Source: JALOOB01 sp040766655
GTDB lineage: Bacteria > Chloroflexota > Anaerolineae > CG2-30-64-16
Reading direction: 5' to 3'
Assembly: GCA_040766655.1 (NCBI GenBank)
Contig: JAXGQB010000010.1
Span: 62,001-126,000 of the forward strand
DNA length: 64,000 nucleotides
Made by a program: the position numbers and the translations under genes. Position 1 is the first letter of the stretch, and each line of letters starts with the position of its first letter. Below are positions 15,464 through 24,300 of this stretch, piece by piece. Below the pieces are notes generated by a model. That model searched no databases. It saw only the letters and a program-made list of their open reading frames with translations, and was not told where the DNA came from.

Positions 15464-17068
15464 TTATCGTCTCCCTGTTACGGCACAGGACTCACCATCT
15501 GTGGAATGAGCCACTGCTCGAAGTCGAATGGGTTCAGCGGATTGTCCAAGAAGGCGTAGTTGGCTCCTGCACCTCGATAGCTGTTGAACTTGATCGCGTT
15601 GTACCCTTGCTCGACGGCTCGGTCAGCGAGTGCCTGATGATCCAGGTATCCGTCCACATCATGTACATATCCCCAAGCCTTGGCTATCTTTGAATCCGTT
15701 AGATCGAGCACCTTCGCACGGCTCAGATCTAGCTGGAATCGTATCACCTTTTGTGCATCGCCGCCATGTGCTGCCACCTCTGCGACGCCGGTTGCACCTT
15801 CTTCTGCAACGTAGAATGCTCGGCCGAAGCGTCCAGGATTCTTTATCGCCGCCAAGTCAATCCCATTTAGTACGTTCTGAACCCATTTTGTTTGAGTTGC
15901 ATGTCGCACGTCCTCAACTCGTGCGACAGCTTTTGCTGCATCCGCGACATCATCTGCATGACCAACTGCCTTGGCGGCCGCTTTGCCACCACGGGCCAAC
16001 CATCCCGCTCCAGATGGGATGAAAGGCACAACCGCTGCACCGACATCTACAACTAGACGCTTGATGCATATTGACACACCCTTTCTGGCTCATACGATCA
16101 GAGTGGCGAAAGCCAGATCAGGGCGGTCGAAGTGCCGATTGACCAGGATGCCGACGTTGTAGGCGGCGATCTTGGCGCCGATACGGGTCAACAGACCCCA
16201 AGTGCTGTGCGCACGTGGGAACTGGAGCCCGAAGCTGTCGACCAGAGCCGCGAAGGCGGTTTCGACGGCCTGGCGGACACTTGAAAACCAGACCCGGGCG
16301 CTGTGGCGTTCCCAAACGGGCGGTGTCAACACCTCCGCGGCGTAGTCCTGCCAGTGCTGCTGCCAATCGGCGCCGGCATAACCGAGATCGGCCAGCACGG
16401 GACTATTGCGCCAGCGGCCACAGCTCTGCACCGGTCCGATCCAGTCGGCCGGTGGGTTGAGGTGTGACATGCCGGCGGCGGTGTGCGGTCCCGTCAGTTG
16501 TGGCCGCCCGACCCGGCTGCTGAGCAACAGCTCAGCTAACCACCGATCCTGAATGTTGCCGGCCGCGAGCGTCCAGCCCGTTGCGACGCCGCTCGCACTG
16601 ACGACCAGCAACAGGTGCAGGCCGTAGAAGTAGCGGTCGTTGCCGCCCTTGCCGATGCGGGCGATATCGGCCAACCAGCCGGGGTGGAAGGAGCGTGCAC
16701 CCCGGGCAATCGGTATGGGTGCACAGTCCATGACTTCGCAATCCTGCGCACACCACAACTGGTCGGCCACGGCTTGCTGGATCAGGATGAAAGCGCCCCA
16801 CAGCCGGCGCAACCGCCGGTTGAAGGCGCTTTGACTCGTCATCTGCGGGAAGTACGAGCGCAAGTGTTTCGATGCATTGTCAAATCGCGGCTAAAATGGG
16901 CCACGCGTTCGCGGCCAAACTGGTCCAAGGAATCGGTGACGATAGGTTGCAGCTCCTGCGGTCTGGATGACGAGTATATGGCCTCCTGCGGCATTGTGTC
17001 GTAGCAGGAGGGGTGCGGGGAACCTGGGTTCCCCGCTTCTGATCAGTGACAATTCTTGGGACGAGCGA

Positions 17069-17835
17069 TCAGTTCGCGCTGGTGGGGCCCTCCTTTCTGG
17101 GCCAGCGGCGGCCCTGGGCGCGGTAGCTCTCGCCGGTGATGAACAAGGTGTGGGCGTTGTGTAACAGGCGGTCGAGAGCCGCCGAGGCGAGCAGGGTGTC
17201 GTTGAAGAGCTCATACCATTCGGCCGGTGTGCGATTGCTGGAGAGCAGGATGCTGCCCCGCTCATAGCGCTCGTTGACAACGTCGTAGAGGTCCTCGGGG
17301 CCGGGCGGCAGGATCGGCTTGAGGCCAAAGTCGTCGAGGATCAGGAGCTCTGGCTTCAGGTACGCGTTCAGGCGGCGGGCGTAGGAGCCATCGGCGCGAC
17401 CGCCGTTGAGATGCAGGAGCATCTTGTGTGCGCTGGTAAACAGCACATCGTAGCCGCGGCGGCAGGCTTCGTGCCCCAACGCCTGCGCGAGGTGTGACTT
17501 CCCGACGCCGGTTGGGCCGCAGATGAGCACGTTACGCTTCTGCTGGACATAGAGGCTGGTGGCCAGATCGAGAACCTGCTGGCGATTGATGGACGGATTG
17601 AAGGCGAAGTCGAAGCTTTCCAGGGTTTTGCCGGTGTTGACGGTGGCCCGGCGCAGGCGCAGCGTCAATTGCTTGTGGTCGCGGCGTTCGACTTCGTCCT
17701 CCGCCAGGCGGGTCAGGAACTCAACATAGGACCACTTCTCGGCGATGGCTTGCTGATTGCGGACCTCGAGCGTTTCGAGGATGCCGGACAGGCGCAGGCG
17801 TTTCAGGCGCGGGTGAGCTGGTGTTGCAGGTCCAT
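17069..17835 (-). pseudogene. istB: IstB-like ATPase of the IS21 element, frameshifted near its start
   Basis: About 255 residues with the AAA+ helper features: Walker A GPTGVGKSHL, Walker B ELLILDDFG, and a sensor region LSSNRTPAEW. The natural ATG at 17835 (MDLQHQLT) runs into a stop after ten codons; the conserved body (PRLKRLRLSGILETLEV) continues one base out of phase, in the same frame as the end of istA. A single-base loss has therefore placed istB in frame with istA. IstB promotes target capture for IstA; it could only be made here as a fusion or from an internal start. Confidence 0.8.
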
Positions 17836-19358
17836 CAGACGCCTCCGCGGCCAGGGCCGCGAACTCGGCCGCCGTGCGCGCAAAGGTGTGCGGCGTGGCT
17901 GGGGTCGGCCAGGGAACCGCCAGCGGCCGTTGGTCGAGCGCTTCTTCCAGGATGCGCTTGACCGTTACGTAGTCGCCGTCGCCATAGGCCTGTGCGCGGG
18001 CACAGGCGGTTTCGAGCCGCTCAGGCGTGAAGCGGTCGGCCAGACGCAGCAGGCGTCCGGCGGTGCGCAGACGATCCTCAGGTCGATGGGCCAGGAGTGC
18101 GGCGATCAGCGCTGACGTGGCCGGACCGATGGCGACAGCCTGCGCCTGACAGAGCGACCGGTTGAGCAGCAAACCCGGCACCTTGGTCGGCGGCAGGTGC
18201 TCGATGCAGGTCAGGCGTTGGCCTAGCGCAGTCGCCCGGTCGTGAATGGCGATCCGCTGGTAGGCTGCGTTGTACAACTCAACGGTGCGCGCCCCGGCGC
18301 GCAGCCAGAGGCTCTGACCGACCAGGGCGTAGGGCGCCGAGTAGAAGGCCTGCTCGAAGACGACATAGCAGTCACGGTGCAGCTTGACGTGCTTCCAGGT
18401 GCTTGGCTCGTAGGGCGTCGCCGGCAGCGGCTGCAAGGCCGCCTGCTCGACTTTGCGGAAACGCAGCAGCGGTTTCTGCTTGATGGTGCCGTGGAGGCGC
18501 TGCCCGGCCACCTGCTCACACCACTGCAACACGGCCTGGTTGGCATCCGCGAAGCGGTGGGCTGACGGCCGGCCAGAAAGTTGCGCTTGACGTAGTGCAC
18601 GCCGCCCTGTTCGACCTTGCCCTTGTGCTCGGGGGTGCCAGGTCGGCACGGGGCGATGAGGAAGCCGTAGTGCTCGGCGCATTCCCGGTAGCTCCGTTGG
18701 ATTTCCGGATCGTCCCAGGCGCGCACGATGGCAGCCTTAAGATTGTCGACCACGGCGCGTTCTGGCACGCCTGCAAAGTACTCGAAGGCGTGGCGGTGAC
18801 AGAGCAGCCAGGTCGGGCTCTTTTGGTCGAAGACGAATTCGACGTACTGGTGCCGGCTGAAGGACAGCGTCATGACGAAGGCCCATGCCGTCCGCAGATT
18901 GCTGGTCTGCGGATCCGCAGCTGACCCGCGTAACCGAAGTCGACCTGGGCCTCTTCGCCGGGCTTGACCTCGATGCGCACGACCACGTTCGGCCGCGGAG
19001 GTTCCAGGGCGCTGACAAAGCGCCACACCGAGGAGTAACTGCCAACATAGTGATGGTCAGCCTGCAGCCGCTGGAAGATCGCGGCCACTTCAACACCTTG
19101 CGCGCGCAACTCCGTGATGATCGCGCGAAAGGGCGTCACAGACGAGATGTTCTGCGGCGGCAGGGCGCCCGGCCAGGTCTCAGCCAACCTGCGATGCAGT
19201 TCCTCTCGGCTGGGCAGGGCGCGAACGGCCAGCAGCCCTTGGCTCTCGGCCCAAGCGCGGTACTTACCGACTGTCTTGCGATTGATGCTCAGGGCACTGG
19301 CGATGGCGCGATCGCTCTTGTGCAACTGGATCAGGCGCAGCACTTCGTACACGTCCAT
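17836..19358 (-). pseudogene. istA: IstA-like transposase of the IS21 element, two frameshifts
   Basis: The N-terminal part (MDVYEVLRLIQLHKSDRAIA, a helix-turn-helix with INRKTVGKY) begins at 19358 after an AGGAG ribosome site. The DDE core is split: AQVDFGYAGQL lies in one frame, and TAWAFVMTLSFSRHQYVEFV to KVEQGGVHYVKRNFLAG in a second (shift near 18915). The C-terminal part (ANQAVLQWCEQVAGQRLHGT onwards) is in a third (shift near 18565). Catalytic Asp residues and the E in HKGKVEQG are present but never in one frame. The transposase is therefore dead unless the shifts are assembly errors. Confidence 0.82.
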
Positions 19359-20817
19359 GGTTTCCAATCTCCTGCGGGGCACGGCGCACCTCCCAGACCC
19401 TCTCTCGGATCTGGAGAGTATCGCCGCAAAGCAGGAGCTGCGTCCAACATCACGTCACCCGTGGCCCACTTTGGGTGAAAGCCCACTGGACCACTTTGGG
19501 TGAAAACCCGTGGCCCATGTGGGTGAGAACTCGTGGCCCATTATCGGCCGAAAGATGACAATGCATAGCGCACGAAGCCGCGTTCGGTCTTCCAGGGTAC
19601 GCCGGAGCGCCAGTGGGCCGCCAGCCCAAGGCACAGCACCTCCGAGTCGCTGAGCTTGGGTGCTGGCCCGCCCGTCGCGGGTAGCTTGGGCAGGACGCTC
19701 GTTACGTACAAATCGTTCGTGATCACGTACAATGTCGTCAGGAAGGTTTCGAGGTCGAGTTCCATGGCATTCACCTTGTCAGGGTTTTTGCCTACTCTTA
19801 CTCGAACCTTCCCTTTCTATCAATGATTAAACGCTTGATCCATGAATATGCATCAAGCGTCTAGAGCCCCAACGTTGAGAAGCGATGGATTCAGCTTGAC
19901 TTCCGCAATGTCTAGGCCAATACTGACGATGTCAAAGGCCGTCTCGACCCAATGGCCGGTTGGGTCGCGGTACTTGACCGGGTTACCCAATCCGTACGCG
20001 TAGCGGTTCAAGCTCTGCGGGTTGCTCGGCTGGGGCACCATCGTATCAGGCTGGACAAACGTACCCAAACGGCTGTTATAGTAGCGCGCACCGTAGTACA
20101 TAAGCCCGGTGCCAACATCGGAACGTTGCCCGGTGTACGTGAAACTCGTCGGCAGGCTGGCGATGCTCGGCCGGCGCTCTGTGCCGAAGGCATAATAGCG
20201 CGGCTGATTGCCGCCAAGCACAGTGCCATTGCTGTCGGTGGCGGCCAGCGTGCTACCCAGATGATCGGCGTGCAGGTAGGTGAACGGTCCCTGCCCCTCG
20301 CGCATGGCAATGCGCTGCCCACCGAAGCTGTAGTGCCTCGTCATCGTCATCGGGACACCGGCGCAGTGTCACCTCGCACTGGCCGCTGATGTACAGTGTT
20401 GTCTCAGTGTCAGTCACCCGCATCGCGGTGCCCGTCGGCATCGTAGGAGTAGGCTTCGATCGGTTTGTCCCAGCGCACCATCGGCAAAAAGGCGCGGTGT
20501 GCGCCTTCCGGTGGCGCGGACGGCCCGCCGCCACCAGCAGGCGGCGGGGCGAAAACGCCTGTCAGCCGATTCTCAGCATCCCAGGCCAACGTCTGCTGAT
20601 CGCTGAGTCCCTTGTGGCGCACGACCATGTTGCCGTTCAGGTCGTAGTCGTAGCGGTCCTGGCCGGCCACTTTGTCGACTGCGTGTGGATGCTGACTACA
20701 GGTGTATACCCGCTGCCGGCAAAAAGCGTGAAGCGCCCGCTGCCTGACCGTGCCTAACCCGGCTTCTGTTAGACATGAAGGTTAGTAACACAGTGTATTG
20801 AATTCGATCCTCGATTC

Positions 20818-21264
20818 TCAGTAATGCGCCCATACTCTACGCAACTGGACTCCTAGTAGCTCACTAGCCATACGAAGCGTAGCATCACTAACGTCATGTT
20901 GTGGATTGCGGTATTCGACCATGAAACGGGCGAAGCCTGCGGGCTCGACATAGTGGAGTTCATTTAAGTTGATGTATCGCCCACAACACGGCACCTCCAC
21001 AACTAGATCCGTGAAGCTGCTTTCGGCAGCCTGGTTCATCGCCTCTCCCCACCAACCAAAGTCCAGTTCTGCACTACAACCAGGGCAAGTGATGGACTCT
21101 AGATTGCTTCCAGGATCTACAAAACGTATATTAGTCTCAGCCACCACTCTGGACGGCCTGGCGTTAATCGCTCTTGATAGTATGTCAACCGCCTGGTCAA
21201 TGCGTTCAGACGAAGGAGAGTATTCTGGCTCGATAGGAATCAACCGCAGATAATCGTCCGACAA
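20818..21264 (-). CDS. candidate immunity protein of RHS module I (zinc-ribbon-like)
   Basis: 148 residues. CPGC (C60, C63) and CCG (C93, C94) frame a WWGEAMNQA segment, and the protein ends RRVWAHY. I recall this layout (DYLRLIP, FVDPGSNLE, CPGCSAELD, PAGFARF) as a widespread family of unknown function, often near polymorphic toxins, but have no name for it. TTG start with a perfect AGGAGG 5 nt upstream. It begins 78 nt after the end of the module I toxin, consistent with a cognate immunity gene. It remains intact although the toxin gene is broken, as expected if siblings still carry the active toxin. Function is inferred. Confidence 0.65.
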   Translation of the reverse strand: MSDDYLRLIPIEPEYSPSSERIDQAVDILSRAINARPSRVVAETNIRFVDPGSNLESITCPGCSAELDFGWWGEAMNQAAESSFTDLVVEVPCCGRYINLNELHYVEPAGFARFMVEYRNPQHDVSDATLRMASELLGVQLRRVWAHY

Positions 21265-21342
21265 TGCCGCCTCCTAATGGATCTATCGAGTACGATCCAG
21301 TGTTCACGCCTCATTATACATCTACATACATCTGCCGCTGCT

Positions 21343-24300
21343 TCAAGGCATGACCTTCAGTTCGAGAGCAATGCCCTCAATTCCTTCCTTCTCGAAAAGC
21401 CTCTCGACAGCTGCCAATGTTTCCTGTTCATTGAAGTACCACTTGATTGGAGCACCTTGTGCAGCGTCAAGTTGGCGCTTTGCCTGGTCCACAAAATCCT
21501 TGGGATCCGCCCCACCAGGTGTGGAACTCTCCTGTAGATTTGCTCACGAATTGCCTATAGAAGCTCTTCGCGTCGATCAACATATCGCCCTTGAATGCGT
21601 CAAACGCTACATCACCTAATTGGAGGACTTTGTCGCTCCCGGTCACGAACTTCTGGTACTCCCGAGCGCGGGAACTCATAGACTCTACCCGGTCGACCCA
21701 GCGTCCCGCTTTCTGCACTCGCTGAATCGCACGGGCAATGTCGGCTCCTGTATCAATAACATTGGCAGCAGAGAATACTAACTTGGCACCCCTTCGGACC
21801 CAACCGCTCGATGGCACCACGGGTAACAGGCTAAGCGTGTCAAGAGCTAGCCATCCCGCATTTGCCCATGACGGATTTTGGATCAGATCCTTTGCGCTCC
21901 AGACCCAAAAACCAAAATCAACAATATCCCATGGCGTGTGTCCTGACGGATCGGTATATTTGACAGGATTGTTGCGCGAATAGGCGTACCGGTTGAGGTC
22001 CCCAGGCCGCAGTGGGTCGGGCACGATGGAGTCCGGCTGAATGAACGTGCCCAAACGACTGTCATAGTAGCGCGCGCCGTAATACATCAACCCGCTGCCG
22101 GCATCCCAGCGCTGCCCGGTGTACGTGAAACTCGTCGGCAGGCTGGCGATGCTCGGCCGGCGCTCTGTGCCGTAGGCATAATAGCGCGGCTGATTGCCGC
22201 CAAGCACAGTGCCGGTGCTGTCGGTCGCGGCCAACGTGCTACCCAGGTGATCGGCGTGCAGGTAGGTGAATGGTCCCTGTCCCTCGCGCATGGCAATGCG
22301 CTGCCCGCCGAAGCTGTAGTGCTTCGTCACCGTCATCGGGACACCGGCGCGCACCGTGACCTCGTACTGGCCGTTGACGTAGAGCGTTGTCTCGGTATCA
22401 GTTACGCGCATCCGCGCCGGCCGTCCGCGTCGTAGGAGTAGGCTTCGATCGGCGTATCGTGACTCACCGCCGGCAAATAGGCGCGGTGTGCGCCTGCCGG
22501 TGGCGGCTGGCCCGCCACCACCACTAGAAGGCGGTCGCGGGCGAAAACGCCTGTCAGCCGATTCTCGGCATCCCAGGCCAACGTCTGCTGATCGCTGAGT
22601 CCCTTGTGGCGCACGACCATGTTGCCGTTGGCGTCGTAATCGTAGCGGTCCTGGCCGGCCACTTTGTCGACGGCGTGCGGGTGCTGGCTATCAGGGTATA
22701 GACGCTGCCGGCGAATAGCGTGAAGCGCCCGAAGACGTCATAGTGGAAATCCTGGCCGTAGGCGTTCGTGAGCCGGTCCAGGTCGTCGTACTCGAATGCC
22801 GAGCGGGTCCCCGCGTCCGTCAGGCTCCGCACGTTGCCCACGGGGTCGTATTCGTAGGCCAGGCTCAGAACCGTCCCGCTGCCCGGCTGCGGCCCGACCA
22901 GGACTTCGTGCAAACGTCCGTTGCCGCTGGGGTCATTCCACGGGTAGAAGTTCTGGCGCCGCCAGAGGTTGCCCCCTGCCAGATGCACATCGCGCAGGCG
23001 GCCGGCTGCATCGTACGTCACCGAGTTGACCAGTTCCGTGGTGCCCGCCTGCAACGTGGCCGGCCGTCCGCCGGCGTCATAAGTGGTTGTGACCGTCTCC
23101 AGGTCTGGCAGCGTCGTCGTGGTCAGGCGGTCGGCCGCATCGTAGGCGTAGCCAGTGGTGTGGGTCTGGCCCACGGCGCTCAGGGTCTCGGCCGTCACGC
23201 GGCCACGGAGGTCATAGGTCCACCGCACGGTGTTGAGATCCGGGTCAGCCACTCGGCCGTGAGCTCATGGACCACCGAGCGCGTCCGGCGGCCCAAGCTC
23301 GCGCCGGCGCCGGATTCGTCGTAGAAGTACTCCGCGCGCAGGCGTCCGGTTGCGCTGCCCTCGCGCCTGGTCAGGAGCCGATTGAGACCGTCATAGCTGA
23401 ACCACACCTGAACGCCGCGCGCATCGGTCTGGCTCTGCAGATTGCCGTTCGCGTCGTATGTGTAGCGCCACGTCCCGAGGTCCGGATCGGTGATGCTCAA
23501 CTTATGCCCGCGCAGATCGTAGGCGATATTGGTCGGCGGCATGGGCGGCGGCCTCACCCACTGCAGCCGGTCGGCCGCATCATACTCGTACTGGGTCGTT
23601 GCGTAGAGCGCGTAGGGCTGCGTCCCGCCATTGCCCGTGTATTCATCCACCTGGGCCAGCCGGCCGAAGGCGTCCTGCGTCTGGACGCGCTGATGCGCGT
23701 TCTCGTCCAGATATGTCGCTGTCCGACCCGCATACGCCACGGTTGCCGCGTTGGTCGCGCCTGGCTGTCGCGCTTCTATGATGCGGCCCAACGTGTCATA
23801 CCGTTGCAGGGCGAAAGCCTGGTTGGCGGGCAGCGGTGCGCGGGTCCAGAAAGCCGGGTCGCCCGCCGTGTAGGTAACGAAGAAGGGCGCGTAGGTCTTG
23901 TCAAGCAGGCCGAGCGCGTTGTGCTCGTACTGCGTCACTGTTTGCTGCGTGCCCTCTTGCGATTCCTGCTTCACCTGAATCTGTTGGCCCTGGCCGTCGT
24001 AGATCGAGACGACCGGCATACTTGCCGCTGTCCCACTGACGTCCCGGTAGCTCGTGATGACGCGCGATAAGGCGTCTCATCGTTGTACTGGTAGGTCGCC
24101 GTGGGATAGGCGTTCGAGTCGCCGGGCCGTACGACCGCAGTCACGCGACCCCAACTGTCGTAGCCGTAGCGCGTGGCTGCGGCATTCGGATCCACGGCCG
24201 CCTGTAGCTGGCCGAACCGACCCGCCAGGTGCGGGGCATCGTCGGCAAGTTGATTGATGCCATAGTAGTAGAACGCGGTCGTGAGGGTGCGGGTGAACTG

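Larger units (their letters stand above)
16878..19560 (-). mobile_element. IS21-family element
   Basis: 2683 bp, bounded by TGTCA...TGACA termini: TGTCAAATCGCGGCTAAAAT at the left end and, read inward from the right, TGTCATCTTTCGGCCGATAA, both running into ATGGGCCACG. Multiple sub-terminal GTGGCCCA/TGGGTGAAAA-type repeats (19470-19545) are typical of IS21 transposase-binding sites. It is flanked by ATGCAT on both sides (16872-16877 and 19561-19566), a 6-bp target duplication inside the IS982-like transposase gene. It carries istA and istB on the minus strand, both frameshifted, so it is probably no longer mobile by itself. Confidence 0.88.
16090..19774 (-). pseudogene. DDE transposase of the IS982-like element, split by IS21
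   Basis: The N-terminal piece is at 19567-19774 (LDLETFLTTLYVITNDLYV, then KLSDSEVLCLGLAAHW and ERGFVRYA) and the rest at 16090-16871. Joined at the ATGCAT target the reading runs ...GFVRYASKHLRSYFPQMTSQ... without a shift, giving a transposase of about 335 residues. Catalytic residues are visible: D in CEVMDCAPIPIA, D in VLADLGYAGADW and E in RQAVETAFAAL. Before the IS21 insertion it was therefore probably active; it cannot be made now as one protein. Confidence 0.8.
16057..19860 (-). mobile_element. IS982-like insertion sequence, itself interrupted by an IS21-family element
   Basis: Ends are 16-bp perfect inverted repeats (ACGCTTGATGCATATT at 16057-16072 and its complement at 19845-19860), flanked by the 4-bp direct repeat CTAG (16053-16056 and 19861-19864). 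Subtracting the nested element (2683 bp) and one copy of its 6-bp target leaves about 1115 bp, a normal IS size. The insertion splits the pretoxin region of RHS module II after NVGAL; removing it with one CTAG restores the reading frame. Family label is tentative: the transposase style and AC- ends resemble IS982, but I could not compare against an IS database. Confidence 0.85.
15478..20737 (-). pseudogene. orphan RHS core plus C-terminal toxin (module II), split by nested IS elements
   Basis: Homology to the long RHS gene starts abruptly at about 20737 (GRFTLFAGS region) with no N-terminus, so this is an orphan tip. It runs through the core (HYSFGGQRIAM, YGARYYNSRLGTFVQPD, RDPTGH) to NVGAL at 19865, where an IS element lies; coding resumes at 16056 with VVDVGAAVVPFIPSGAGWLA. 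Frameshifts are also visible near 20700, 20420 and 20363. The toxin domain (about 130 residues) reads GRFGRAFYVAEEGATGVAEV, then VLDLTDSKIAKAWGY and NAIKFNSYRGAGANYAFLD. Spacing of the Arg, Tyr and Asn-Tyr motifs is reminiscent of RES/ADP-ribosyltransferase-like toxins, but that is only a suggestion. After removal of the IS and one CTAG copy the core-to-toxin junction is in frame. Confidence 0.75.

Noticed and set aside
17069..18682. A natural IstA-IstB fusion protein
   Set aside because: The fusion only arises because istB's own start frame is shifted by one base; istA is broken twice upstream, so decay explains it better.
20363..22700. Programmed ribosomal frameshifting in the RHS genes
   Set aside because: No slippery heptamer with a downstream structure stands out, and other shifts in the same genes occur at unrelated sites.
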